Source: Lucinisca nassula (taxonomy: Eukaryota > Mollusca > Bivalvia > Lucinida > Lucinidae). Taken from it: 64,000 nucleotides of DNA. The DNA is taken from the NCBI GenBank assembly GCA_963580285.1, contig OY757016.1:43229124-43293123 (forward strand), given 5' to 3'. Of this stretch, positions 1 through 10,579 are shown piece by piece. The notes under the pieces are model-generated. The model did not search any database, was not told where the DNA came from, and worked only from the letters and a program-made list of their open reading frames with translations. The position numbers and the translations under genes were made by a program. Every line of letters begins with the position of its first letter. The stretch's first letter is position 1.

Positions 1-71
1 ATCCATTCCCTCTCCCCAACAACACAAATGATAAAAACGGAAGATTCAGAAAAAGGACCCTTTTTTTAAGA

Positions 72-170
72 TTTCTCTGTAGCGCAGTTGGTAAGGACGT
101 TCGACCATTCCAGTGCCAGGCGACGTCGCTGCATCTGTGCGTGGGTTCGGATCACAGGAAGAACTCGCTA
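72..170 (+). mobile_element. Possible tRNA-derived SINE head
   Basis: TAGCGCAGTTGGTAAGG resembles a pol III A box, and GTGGGTTCGGATCAC about 45 bp downstream resembles a B box. The spacing is longer than in a tRNA and the anticodon arm is not clean. It could be a decayed SINE head. Confidence 0.35.
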
Positions 171-701
171 GAACCGCCTCAATGTGTTATATCTGGTCGC
201 TAACACAGAAAACAAGTTATCCCCCGTACGACCCAACATCGTTCACCCCGACACCCCGAGTTAAGGCATACCAGTTATCTACAAAGAAAGACAGGATACT
301 GCTAGATTTTAATCACAAAGAAAAAGTTTGTCTATAACTAATAAACGATGTAGATTTCACTTCTACGGCAGCTTGTGTTTTATTCAGATATGATTTATGA
401 CCAGCTGAATATAATGTTGGTTTTTTTAATCTATTATACCCAGCGTATTACACTTTTTTGTATGTCTCAATTTCAATGAGCATTTCTTTAGCCCCTTTGT
501 GTCGATAAATTCATAATTTAATATATTTTAATGCAAACTGCAACGAAGTTCAATGCTGTCTTTATTCTGGAATAGGGGTTGAAATTTCATCCGTATATTA
601 AAAAGCGTTTTACCCTATTTTCTTCGTTTGTCGAGTGATAGTGTTTCGAAGCCCGTAAAACAGAATATTCAATTATGGATTTTCACCCGGTATATGAATA
701 G
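171..701. other. No recognised feature
   Basis: AT-rich sequence. The reading frame at 113-337 has no recognisable domain and overlaps the tRNA-like head. Confidence 0.5.
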
Positions 702-889
702 AGGGTGTGTTACAACGCATAATGTAGTAATGTAGTAATTACTACATTTTGATTTTTTTACTACATTATGCGTTGGCATAGTCGACGCGAAATGAAGTAA
801 AAAAATTATTTCATTTCGCGTTGATATGCACCATATCGACGCATAATGAAGTAATGATGGTAGAACATAGCTGTCTTCGAAAAGACTTA

Positions 890-1012
890 GGAAGCAATAC
901 AGTTAAATTCCTACAATTTAGACCACATTTGAGACGATTCAAAAGTGGTCTTTAAGACCACAGTTGAACAGTCCAAAAGACGGTCTTCCACAAAAGCACA
1001 CTGAAGGTCAAA
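890..1012. repeat. Family C inverted repeat fragment
   Basis: TTTAGACCACATTTGAGACG and its inverted partner AAGTGGTCTTTAAGACCAC match the arms of the better copies at 6504, 13247 and 13759. It is truncated and nested in the 708-1709 element. Confidence 0.6.
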
Positions 1013-1029
1013 ATCACAAAGAAAAAGGT

Positions 1030-1147
1030 TTATTGGGCGGCATCTCAATGTCGGGTAAAAGTCCCATGAAATTGGAAGCAACGTCTCCAAAATGACCTAA
1101 ATAGTGTTGACGGGGACGTTAAACCTCAAATCAAACAAATCAAACAA
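1030..1147 (+). mobile_element. S1 SINE, 3' part only
   Basis: It carries the S1 tail: TCGGGTAAAAGTCCCA, then GGAAGCAACGTCTCC, TGACCTAAATAGTGTTGACG, GGGACGTTAAACC and a CAAA-rich end. The 5' head is missing. Confidence 0.75.
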
Positions 1148-1222
1148 AAGACAGACAGACAGACAGACAGACAGAATGGACAAAAACTATATACCCCCTT
1201 GCATACTTCGTATGCCGGGGGT
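1148..1222. repeat. (GACA)n run and small palindrome, fragment of a tandem-repeat element end
   Basis: About seven GACA units (1149-1174) lead into a CTATATACCCCC / GGGGGTATA fold-back. The same GTCTGTCTGTC plus CATATAGTTTTTG arrangement, in reverse, begins the T3 element at 54455, so this is probably a fragment of that kind of terminus. Confidence 0.5.
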
Positions 1223-1502
1223 ATAAATAGATGGGCTGCACGATGCTTCCACGCAGAGCTGATACCGCCCGTACATGAGTCCTCGTAATCTGCTTAGAAG
1301 GTCTAAGCCTGTCCAGGAAATCTGCTGCGAGTCGGCCCATCCATGCATATAAACCCTATTGCTTTTAATTGGACGGCAGCGATTGAGATGTCATTTCATC
1401 TCAATATCGGGTAAAAGTCCCATAAAATTTGAAGCAATGTCTCCAAAATGACCTAAATAGTCTTGACGGGAACGTTAAACCTCAAATCAAACAAACAAAC
1501 TG
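1223..1502 (+). mobile_element. S1 SINE, near full length
   Basis: It runs from the ATGGGCTGCACGATGCTTCC head region through GTCTAAGCCTGTCC to GGAACGTTAAACCTC and a (CAAA)n tail. It is nested in the 708-1709 TIR element and so inserted after it or was carried by it. Confidence 0.8.
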
Positions 1503-1715
1503 TTGACGCATAATGAAGTAAAATTAAGTATGCCACCCATCGCCGCAAAATGAAATAATTCTTTCATTTTGCTCAAACCTCTTAGTATCGACGCATAATG
1601 AAGTAAAAACGACATTTTATTTCATTTCGCGTCGACTATGCCAACGCATAATGTAGTAAAAATTTCAAAATGAAGAAATTACTACATTACTACATTATGC
1701 GTTGTAACAAGGGTG

Positions 1716-2533
1716 TAGCTCTGTCATTTAAATTGATCGTGGAAACAAAAATATCAAAAGTAATGTACTTCAAAATAAACTCATGTGACATACGTAGTGC
1801 AATCTTTCATTGCTCCAAAATGGCTACATTTCCAATGAAAATTTGATTTTTTTTATTTGTACTCCAAACATAGGTCTTGGAGCAGAAATAAGCAAAAATG
1901 ATGTATATGCTTGTAAACACCAGTTTTCTTTTTCTATTTAAAGTGGGGCTCGTTAACGAAGCTTTATTCGACAGAGCTTTCCCATTATACACATCTGTAT
2001 ACATGTTTATACTCATTCTATATAGATAATAGCACTTAAGATCCGAAAAGGTAGATAAGCATTACAATATTTACGTTCATAAGCTTGGGGTGGGAACAAT
2101 TACGATTGGGGTATTTGGCCATTTTCGGTAGAATTATGTTGTAAAATTTACCATATTAATCCATTACCAATCTGGTTCCGGTGTCATTTCGGAAGATTAC
2201 TGTCTTGAGTGGGGTTTATTGGATAATATATCATTTTTTCCATCTCGCAAAACACACGCTTTCCTTGTGGTTGCTCTTGTGCATGCGTAACACCATCTGG
2301 AAACTGGTGTCACTCTTGCACCGTCGTAAATTAACACCGTAGTTATAATTTCCACCGAAGTTAATTATGGAATCCCGCATCTGCAATAGTATTTAATGTT
2401 GTCAGATTGGAGAAAAAAAAGTTCTGCAAATGTTGTAAAACACGACCGCGTTTCAGCTATTTTGATACGTTTTGCAGGATACACAGTTTTATGTACCCAT
2501 AAGATCCTAGCATCCCTTACAGGCACATTGGCG
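1716..2533. other. No recognised feature
   Basis: AT-rich sequence with no convincing coding frame. A few blocks resemble family A flanks (for example TCCAAAATGGCTAC at 1814), too decayed to call a copy. Confidence 0.4.
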
Positions 2534-2607
2534 GACAGTGTAGATACAGATTAGACGCCGCAGACCGCGGTGTCTGATCTGTATCTACACCGTTTGCTAC
2601 GAAAAAC
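2534..2607. repeat. Family B palindrome
   Basis: ACAGTGTAGATACAGATTAG and its near-perfect inverse surround a CGCAGACCGCGG centre. Relative to other B copies, both arms share the change GATACAG/CTGTATC. Element flanks extend into the neighbouring 100-150 bp on each side. Confidence 0.85.
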
Positions 2608-3455
2608 GTAGAACAAACCATACACCCCTAAAATTGGAAATGAACCTTCCCAATGTTATTACATAGAAGATTCCATATTGTCATATATGGGTTATTAATG
2701 ACATCAGTTCCAGGGTGTTGAGCAAATCCGGCATGGCACCGGCACCGCGACCATTGACACGAGAAATCTGTCTGATTCGAAGGAATTTTCGCCCTTGTTT
2801 ATTTTTATAACCGACACATGTCAACGCAGTGTGAAAACTATCAAATTTTAAACATTTTTTGTTTATCACCAGAAACTTACACGCCTACTGTTTGATTATT
2901 TTTAATGGCTTATCCGTCATAGACTTGACGTTTTGCGTTCTGTTAAATTTAACTGTTCTTAGCAAAATGTCAAAAGATCTGGTTTCAAATTATATATACT
3001 TACGCTGGATTATTTATATGCTTACGTAAATAGGCATTATAAAGATTGCCAGATTTTAGGAATCCGCAAAAATGTGAAATTACCAGAACTGAAAAGTTCG
3101 ATATTGTACTTGTTTGACAAACAGGGTTTTTGAAAATTACTCGATTAAGTGTACAAGTCCGTTTTATATCTTTCGTTAACGGAACGTGACTGAAGTGACG
3201 TTTGCATTCGCAGAATCTGAGAAAGTCATTAATGTGCTGACAGATATTTCAATCCTGACATTTTTAACGAGTCTGTCAAAATTGACTGGAATTATATTGC
3301 TTGGTTCGAACTACGGACACGTTTTAGGCCAAAACAAAGCTATGTACGGGTTTGCGCTTGAAGAAAGCATATGTGAAATAAAAACCCTTGTAAAAACGCC
3401 ATTTATATACTAGTAAAGAAAATTTTGGTTTACAAGGGTATATATTCATTTCTGC
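2608..3455. other. B flank, then no recognised feature
   Basis: The first ~100 bp resemble the outer arm of B (CACCCCTAAAATTGGAAATG). The rest is unassigned. Short frames at 2681 (minus) and 3186 (plus) match nothing I recognise. Confidence 0.4.
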
Positions 3456-3456
3456 A

Positions 3457-3585
3457 TTCTTGCTTGGAAGCATAGATTGTGGGTACTAGTTCTTGCTTGG
3501 AAGCATAGATTGTGGGTACTCGTTAGAACCGCCTCTTTGAGGCGGTTCTAACGAGCACCCACATTCTATGTGTGCAGCAACAACG
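3457..3585. repeat. Family A palindrome (3504-3570) with duplicated flank
   Basis: The core reads CATAGATTGTGGGTACTCGT inward to GAACCGCCTC and back out as GAGGCGGTTC. About 30 bp of its left flank (TTCTTGCTTGGAAGCATAG...) is present twice in tandem. Confidence 0.85.
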
Positions 3586-4159
3586 AGAAAATTATAAAAA
3601 AAAATCATCAGGAAAATGACGTTTCTGGAACCATGAAAGAATGTTATCATAAATGGTTCCTTTATGACCCTTTCCAGCTTTCCTTAGGCATGTTAGATGG
3701 GTTACCCATTGGAAATAAGGAATGGAGTGTACAAATTTTTCTTGGCCAGACTAGGTAGTTTAGAGTTTGCTTGATTTTTTTTTTTTTTTTTTTTATTACC
3801 ATGAATCAAATGAATCATGGCTAGAACTTCTAAGAATCCAGCCAGAAAATAGCGTAATCTAGTTATTAGTTCTGTGAAAATTGACCATGTCAAGCGCCAC
3901 GGATCATCACTCGGTAATCTGATAATTAAATGATTACGCACCCTGGTGATGCGGTGTTAGCAGCTTGTTGACTGAATTAGCATTGCGGCCATCATCGAGT
4001 GGCTAAATAGACTCACTGTTGGAGGCTCGCTTTACTAGCCGAACCGTACCGAACAGAAGCATGCTCGAATCTTGTTTTGTTTTGTTTCAAATAAACAAAG
4101 TATTATACATGACTGTATATAACAAATCAACATGCTGATGGCAAGCCTCACTCCTCAAA
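3586..4159. other. No recognised feature
   Basis: A poly-T run lies near 3775-3794, with no coding or repeat family match that I can support. Confidence 0.4.
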
Positions 4160-4330
4160 CTCTAAACATAGGTTGTGGGTGCTCGTTAGAACCGCCTCAT
4201 CGACGAGTACCAACAGCCTTAGTCTTTGAGCAGAAATAAGAAAAAAGACATGTATACCCCTGCAAGCCCCAATTTTCCGAATATAACGTGGGTTTAGAGG
4301 ATGTTCATTGCGCCGACTTGATAATGTGAT
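4160..4330. mobile_element. Family A MITE, decayed
   Basis: The left core arm is intact (CATAGGTTGTGGGTGCTCG). The right arm is damaged, then comes the A flank TTTGAGCAGAAATAAG and a GTAAACCCC-like hairpin remnant, ending near GACTTGATAATG. Confidence 0.75.
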
Positions 4331-4434
4331 GTAAGAAAAATGAAAAGTAGAATTTTTATCATTAAACGCTATATTGTTTTTACGTAACTATACTGAGCAA
4401 GAAAAAATACGTATGTTACTGCCACCCAGAAAAA

Positions 4435-4710
4435 TGTTTCGTTGAAACAGTAATACACGTATTACTATTAACCCCGTTTGACCAGAAACCCAAAAACTGG
4501 TACCCTGGCAAACAGTGTAGGCCCAGGTCAGACGCCGCAGAACGCGGCGTCTGACCAGGGCCTACACTGTTTGCGAAAAGTTCAGCTATTTTCTAAAATA
4601 AATTTTAAAGAAAACACAACCTGACACCCCTAAATTTTGCAATGGACTCCTGCTATATATAAGGAGGAAGATTCCATTTGGTACAAAAAGGGTTAAACAG
4701 CTGAAACTGT
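4435..4710. mobile_element. Family B MITE, full copy
   Basis: The central palindrome (4507-4575) is GCAAACAGTGTAGGCCCAGG ... and its inverse. Outer arms contain AACCTGACACCCCTAAATTT and GGAGGAAGATTCCATTTGG, which reappear reversed at 20755-20975. Both core arms carry the GGCCC variant of the usual GATCC. Confidence 0.85.
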
Positions 4711-4714
4711 TGTG

Positions 4715-5040
4715 TCTCAAGTGCGGTTTCGATCACAAAAAAATAAACATTAATAGAGATTTTCACGCCTTCTTTTATGTGGCAAGTATTCTAACATAAT
4801 GCTTTCTTTAACACCCTGTAGTTTATCCATTTACATTTATGTTTATTTATTCAATTTGAACAGCATTATACAAATACTTGGGAGGCGAAATTATTAAATT
4901 AGGGATAAGGTCCTGCCGTTAGCAATACTATTAAAACGCCCATTCATTCAATTTTGATATTTTCGTATTTCAAGTATTAAACTGATTCAGCCAGTTGCTT
5001 CATTTTCTCAGGCCACCAGTGGGTGGCCAAAAAAATAGCG
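4715..5040. other. No recognised feature
   Basis: AT-rich spacer between a B and an S1 element. Confidence 0.4.
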
Positions 5041-5042
5041 CC

Positions 5043-5340
5043 CCCACCCCCGCATATCGGACTTGGAGAAAATAGATTGGACTGCATGGTGCTTTCACGC
5101 AGACCTGAAATCGGCCACACATGAGTACTGGTAAACCACTTAGAGGGTCTAAGCCTGCCCAGTCAAAGGGCTGCGAGTCGGACGATCAGTGTATATAAAC
5201 CCTGTTGGTTTGTTTGGGTGGTAGGGCTTGAGATGTCATTTCAGCTCAATGTCGGGTAAAAGTCCCACAAAATTGGAATCAACGTCTCCACAATTACCTA
5301 AATAGTGTTGGCGGGGACATTAAACCTCAATTCAAACTAA
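5043..5340 (+). mobile_element. S1 SINE, full length
   Basis: The head CCCCCGCATATCGGACTTGG is followed by GCTTTCACGCAGACC, GGTCTAAGCCTGCCC, TCGGGTAAAAGTCCCAC and GTTGGCGGGGACATTAAACC. No tRNA-like A and B boxes are seen, so the head type is unknown. Confidence 0.85.
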
Positions 5341-5394
5341 GGTTCCGTTCTGTTCTGGTAACCACCACGTAAAATTTTCGTGTACCGAACAACC

Positions 5395-5600
5395 CGCTAA
5401 ACCCCACTTTGTATAAAGAAAAGTGGTGTTCACGGGTGGGGGGGGGTGTATTCATTATTTTCCTTATTTGTGCTCAAAACAGAAATGGTGGGTGCTCGTT
5501 ATTACCAACAATCTATATTCGGACTAGAAATATGAAAAATATCGAAAATTATCATCGGAAAAATGCTAGAAGACGCCATTTTTAACGACAATACACCCGC
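5395..5600. mobile_element. Family A MITE, damaged core
   Basis: AACCCCACTTTGTATAAAG with its inverse AAGTGGTGTT, then TTTGTGCTCAAAACAG and a collapsed core (GGTGGGTGCTCGTTATTACC), then GAAATATGAAAAATATCG. The second half of the palindrome is lost. Confidence 0.7.
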
Positions 5601-5850
5601 TTGACATAATTCATTCATTCATATCTCAAAATTCGGTTATTTTTCTGATAAAAATTGTGATATGTTTCTCATTTCTGCGCTCAACATAGATCGTGGGTAC
5701 TCGTTAGAACCGCCTCAAGGAGGCGGTTCTAACGAGTACCCACAATCTATGTATTTGAGTTAAAATAAGAGAAATACTGTCCCTTTTTCTCTATACATGT
5801 AGAATGTGGGGATTACAAGCGCGTTCATCACATGGACTTGTTAACGTAAA
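5601..5850. mobile_element. Family A MITE with near-perfect core (5684-5752)
   Basis: The core arms of 32-33 bp (ACATAGATCGTGGGTACTCG ... and inverse) surround CTCAAGGAGG. Subfamily A2 ends with CATGGACTTGTTAACG. Confidence 0.88.
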
Positions 5851-5859
5851 GTGGTAACA

Positions 5860-6425
5860 GGTGTAGGCCTTTAACTCCGAACCGTTATAACATAAATGAA
5901 ACATATACCGACTGTATTGTTTTCATAGAAAATAATTATTGGCATAGGGTGGCTGAATCTGGTGTATTTTTCATGTAAAATTAGACTATAATTCCACACA
6001 AAACAAAAATAATCACCGCCACACAAAGAGTAATGACCTTTTGGAGACGTGTAATCAAACATCATTGAAAGTAGTTAAGTCGATGTACGTTTTAAAACAG
6101 CTGATTGTATGTTTGATAAGATTGAGCTTACTGGATAATGAAAGCTGAAAAACAGAAAAAACGAAAATCGTCTTGCGAGATATTCATCAGTTTGATAAAT
6201 CGAACAGTTGTCGAATTTTCTTTATGGACTCCATAATTCTTCAGAAAAGAATCTTATGTGGTTTTCTGAAGAAGTAAAATAGATAACGTGCCCTATGCTG
6301 GATAATGCTATTTTTCATAGCCCTTAAACGTTTTCTTTCATCTTTATTTTTTATTTATTTATTTTTTTTATTTAATTAAGAAAAGCCATTTTGTTTATTA
6401 TCTGTTCCAAGTTGGATTTTAGGTA
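5860..6425. other. No recognised feature
   Basis: AT-rich sequence with T-rich low-complexity near 6340-6380. Confidence 0.4.
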
Positions 6426-6500
6426 TTTGTTGTACTCGTTGAGGCGGTTCTAACGAATACCCACACTCCATTTGGAACAGAAATGTAACACCGTTTTCTA
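6426..6500. repeat. Half copy of family A core
   Basis: Only one full arm remains (GAGGCGGTTCTAACGAATAC), followed by the flank TGGAACAGAAATG. Confidence 0.7.
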
Positions 6501-6503
6501 TAT

Positions 6504-6720
6504 ACAGTAAAACTCCTGTATTAAGACCACCTTTTGGGAGTGTTCAAAGGTGGTCTTTAAGACCACCTTTGAACAGTCCCAGAGGTGGCATCTGGCCAGA
6601 GGACACTGTGGGCTGACAACACAGAGAAAGATTAAGTGCACCCTTCAAAATAAGGTTTTTAAAGCAGAATTAGTCTTAATTTTAAGTGGTCTTAATAGCG
6701 GAATTTTCCATAAAGTATGG
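6504..6720. mobile_element. Family C MITE, full copy
   Basis: It begins TACAGTAAAACTCCTGTATT and ends with AATAGCGGAATTTTCC, with an internal palindrome AAAGGTGGTCTTTAAGACCA. The middle matches the copy at 13759 (AGCAGAATTAGTCTTAAT). Confidence 0.85.
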
Positions 6721-6824
6721 AATTCATGGATATTGAACTTTGAGACACGCTATGAAGTCCATAAAATGAACGCGTTCGTAAACCCTACCACCGTATAAAG
6801 AGAAAAGCAGGGTTTACAAGATCA

Positions 6825-7500
6825 CACATTATTTATTTATTTATTTATTTATTATTTTCGCCCAGAAACGTAGTTCGTATGCACTCTCACCTGCAATCTA
6901 TGTTTCAAGCAAAAATAAGGAAATAGTAGCAAATTTTTATAAAACAGCGAAAATAATAAATAAATACAATTTTAGGGGCATAAAGGAAATTCTTATCCCA
7001 CATGGATGTGTTAAAGTGATGATTTTGACACACAAAGTATAGAAGGGACATGGAAAGGAATGTTAGAAAACACCATCAACCATCTGAGGATGCAAAATGC
7101 ATTTGAAATTTTTCAGAAGAGCTTTGTTGACGAGGGAATCCCTATTAAATGAGTCTTATTCATGCCCTTTCACACAGAAATACTGAAACATTGAGAGAAA
7201 ATTTTCATGAATTATTGATCAGATCTGGATCCCCGTATCTTATCTCCCATCGCAGTTAAAAACAGCGCCATCATCATCGACAGGATCAAAGATAAACCAC
7301 ATTTTTATTAGGCAGCATCTCAAAAGGTTTGTGTTGTAAAGTTTTATACCAGGGTGTAGAAACTAAAAAGTGCTCAGTTGTGTACCTTACAACAATTTTC
7401 CTGTATTTTCAAAGGGGACGTTACCAGGAGCACGTCATTAATGCTCTGGCGCAATCCATTGCGATAACACACCCATGTGCCAAGACCTTTTCCTGATTAA
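6825..7500. other. (TTTA)n microsatellite and unassigned sequence
   Basis: TTTA units run from about 6830 to 6853. A remnant that resembles an A flank (TGCAATCTATGTTTCAAGC) lies near 6891. Nothing else is recognised. Confidence 0.4.
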
Positions 7501-7504
7501 TTGT

Positions 7505-7990
7505 ACAAAAATGTACTTATTTTTCTTATTTTGCTTCAAACCTCGCTAGACGAGTACCCACCGGGGATATATTTGGCCCAATATATTGATGTGCCCTAAA
7601 AATTGGCAAAGGGCCCATCTCCCATTCATTTATATGAACAGATTTTGATGGGCCTTTTTGAATTTTCATGGGCCTTTCGCAAACATTAAGGGACCCAAGA
7701 ATCCTTAATGCACACGTTACAGCAAAATTGACATCAAATTTGAATAGCATATACATGAGGCCCAAACAAAAATTAAATCAGATTCGGTCTATAACAATAT
7801 TTTTTCTAATAAAATGGCTCGGGCCCATCCTAGAAATATCCCTGCCCACAATCTATTTCTTTGAGTAAGAATAAAGAAAACGATGTTTGCCATCGAGATA
7901 AAAATAAAGAAAAATATGCTTTTCTTTGTGAAAACAACTTTTCTCTATAAATGGTGGAGTTTACAGAGGTGTATACTGAACGCATTTGTT
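7505..7990. mobile_element. Family A MITE interrupted by a 283-bp element
   Basis: The A sequence stops at CGAGTACCCAC (7561) and resumes at CCCACAATCTAT (7845), exactly as the intact palindrome arm reads in other copies. The right part continues with TTTGAGTAAGAATAAAG. Confidence 0.75.
7562..7844. mobile_element. Unclassified 283-bp element nested in family A
   Basis: The ends are CGGGGATAT and ATATCCCTG (imperfect inverted), flanked by a CCCAC duplication at 7557-7561 and 7845-7849. Inside are several GGGCC blocks (GATGGGCC, CATGGGCC, TTTGGCCC). There is no coding capacity. Confidence 0.75.
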
Positions 7991-7999
7991 CGTAAGAAT

Positions 8000-8440
8000 C
8001 GCCTAAATGCAAATCTGCCCGATGCATTTTGCCAGATCCTAAATTAAAATTAAAAGTTTAAAAATTTTTGCAACTTAATGAAGTTGTCAAAATTCAAACC
8101 ACTGCTTTCTGTTATTGACATATGCAATGCCGAAAACAAAAGGGTCCGCCACCTGCCAATTTTCACGGTACCCGTCAAATTAAAATTAAAACATTCGCTT
8201 TATTATGTCAATTTGCAACATTACCTAACCTATGTTTATGATTCTTATCAGAAAATTCTTTCTCATCGTAAATCGTGCCCCGCTTTCCCCTTAAAAATCC
8301 CAAAATTTCAGTGTGGAAGTCAAAACAACCTCGAAAATGAGGGTGGCAGATAAGATCTACACTGTTGAAGGCATTTGTATTGTGCAAATGACCATCATGT
8401 CTCGCGGCCATTAATTGACGAAATACGTATATGATTTGCC
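8000..8440. other. No recognised feature
   Basis: Opposing open frames at 8078-8353 (plus) and 8208-8558 (minus) show no domain I recognise. They overlap each other and are probably chance. Confidence 0.4.
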
Positions 8441-8443
8441 TCG

Positions 8444-8635
8444 TCCAGGTAAAAGAGGCCCACGCGCATGCGCGCTCAACGAAGACAAAAACCGGCCTGC
8501 TAACCTCCTTGCCAGTCTGCACGGGGAAGCATTGGGTCAGCAAGCACCCTAACGGCACACAGCAAGGACTCTGATCAGTCTGCGCTTCCGCGCAGGCTGA
8601 TCAGAGTCCTCGCTTGCGCACATACTTTAAGGCCC
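8444..8635. repeat. GC-richer palindromic element with CTGATCAG hairpin
   Basis: AGGACTCTGATCAGTCTGCG (8565 on) folds back on CGCAGGCTGATCAGAGTCCT across TTCC. The neighbouring ACGCGCATGCGCGCTCA also occurs at 30998 next to a related hairpin (31101-31155), so this is a dispersed family. Confidence 0.7.
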
Positions 8636-8639
8636 CTTC

Positions 8640-9190
8640 TCGCTTGCCGCGGCTAAATTTATAATGTGGACAAACATATTGGTGGGAGTAATGCCACAGA
8701 CAATCTCTTCATTTTCCAATGGGGTTCTGTTACATAAATGTTTTACATTTTTTCTCATGCGATAAAGATCTGCGAGACGACTCAGCCTTGTTCACAATAT
8801 TATTACAGCGATGACTGAGCATTCCCAACCCCTTGTGCTAGCCATGTACAAAAGAGTTTCGAGTTTTTAATTTACCTTTTTGGAGTTAATAGACACTTTT
8901 CTGAAGCAAACCGAAAACGGGATAGACACCCTAACAGCCCGGCCCCGTAGGACAAACAGTAAAATTTTAATTCACATGGCTGAAAATGACATTTTTTGAG
9001 ACGTGAATATTTTCTGCTAATGTTGAACTTAGATGCACCCTAAAGGGTGCCCCTATAAGGCGATTCTGACCGAAACGCTCTAAAGAGTGTCCCTAAAATG
9101 CGCGGATTCTAGCGAGTACTCATTTGCAACCGAACCAAGGTGAAAAATATTGAATATACCCTTACAACTGAACTGGTCCTTAATAAAAAT
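8640..9190. other. No recognised feature
   Basis: Unassigned sequence with a local CCCTAAAGGGTG fold near 9040-9095. Confidence 0.4.
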
Positions 9191-9191
9191 G

Positions 9192-9194
<3 letters not shown>

Positions 9195-9257
<63 letters not shown>
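9195..9257. repeat. (TC)n microsatellite
   Basis: An uninterrupted CT dinucleotide run of about 62 bp. Confidence 0.98.
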
Positions 9258-9259
<2 letters not shown>

Positions 9260-10395
9260 CTGATGTGTATCGGCGCATGACAGCGTGTGCGTGTGTGTGT
9301 TGAAATGTATACAGATGTAATAACTAAAGTAATCATTGTGATAAATATATGCTTCAAAATTCCAAAATGTTTCAGAAAATGTCAGAAATTTTAAGTATAG
9401 CAAAGCTGCTCACATTTTTTTAGCAAAAATAAGAAAATTTTAGCTTTTGTACTTGCTAGAACAATGAACAATGTGACCACTAACGAGCTTGTTAAGCTAA
9501 CGATGCTTTGAACAATTGGCCCCTGTTTTATTTATCTACAGTTTCAAGACTTTTGCAAGACTGCATGTTGGTTGTTGTCTTCTCTGGTCGCAGACCCCGA
9601 AGACAGCTTTTCTGGTGACAGGACTTATTTGTTTCAACATTATTTAGGATTGTTGTGATGTTTCAAAACATAAAATATTACAAATTAAGACAAATATAGT
9701 ACAGGACTAATTGTGCGTAGCTGACTACAGTCCAAATCTGATAACAATCTGCGGAACACGTTATACAACTCTTAGACCTATATAATCTCTACATCTCTGA
9801 GATGAATATTTAAATATTGTGTTTCATACACCTTGGATGATTCGTATACAACAGTATCATTTGATCAGCAATACACTCATTTGCTTGACAACTCTTTTAA
9901 GACGGTGCCTTTTTGTACAACAAATACGGGGTTTAGAGAAACACAATGAATCCTGACTTTAGATGCAAGGAAAGATAATACTTATTTTTTGTATTGTTTT
10001 TCACCATAATTAAGAAACATCCGTATTAGATGATTATTGTGCGAATTTATGAAAGATATTTGGCCTGATATGCGTGTGGTGTTCGGTTTTTACCGAAATC
10101 GCCCTAAATGTACCCCCAATTTTATTTGCTATCGCATGTGGATGTATTTATCCAGCAATACATGTGCGTCTGACTTGTTCGGCTTTTACGAACTGTTTGA
10201 TCGATGTCTTTATTCGGCTTTTGCGAACTGTTTGACCGATGTCTTTATTTAATAATCAGTTCTTCCACAAATGAATTTTAGGCAGTTGGGGCTTTCCATG
10301 TGCAACGACATTATAAAACACACATATGTGAGAAAATGCCATCTATCACATGCCTTACACAGCATTTACTAATGAAAACTTAAATAGTTTCGTTA
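9260..10395. other. Unassigned, with one 35-bp tandem duplication
   Basis: TTCGGCTTTTACGAACTGTT... at 10178 is repeated at 10213 with two substitutions. No other feature was recognised. Confidence 0.6.
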
Positions 10396-10402
10396 TTTTC
10401 CA

Positions 10403-10575
10403 AATATAGATTGTGAGTGCTCGTTAGAACCGCCTCATTGAGGCGGTTCTAACGAGTACTCACAATCCATGTTTATGATAAGAAATAAGAAAAGTAAAGT
10501 ATACGCTCTTAAACCCCTCTTTTCTGTATAATTTGTGGGGTTTTCTCGGTGGTTCATTTGCATGACTTGTTAACG
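10403..10575. mobile_element. Family A MITE; core 10403-10473
   Basis: Both core arms carry the same change from the family consensus (GTGAGT on the left, ACTCAC on the right, instead of GTGGGT/ACCCAC). The A2-type end CATGACTTGTTAACG follows. Confidence 0.87.
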
Positions 10576-10579
10576 CGAT

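Larger units (their letters stand above)
708..1709. mobile_element. TIR element of 1,002 bp with 6-bp target duplication, carrying nested repeats
   Basis: The element begins TGTTACAACG and ends CGTTGTAACA, flanked by AGGGTG at 702-707 and again at 1710-1715. The inverted repeats run about 140 bp and are themselves chains of small palindromes built on ACGCATAATGTAGTAA and GACGCGAAATGAAGTAA. The middle (about 890-1505) holds a family C fragment and two S1 SINE copies. There is no transposase. The superfamily is not assigned. Confidence 0.8.

Noticed and set aside
8208..8558. 116-codon minus-strand frame
   Set aside because: Overlaps another frame on the opposite strand and runs into a palindromic repeat; no domain.
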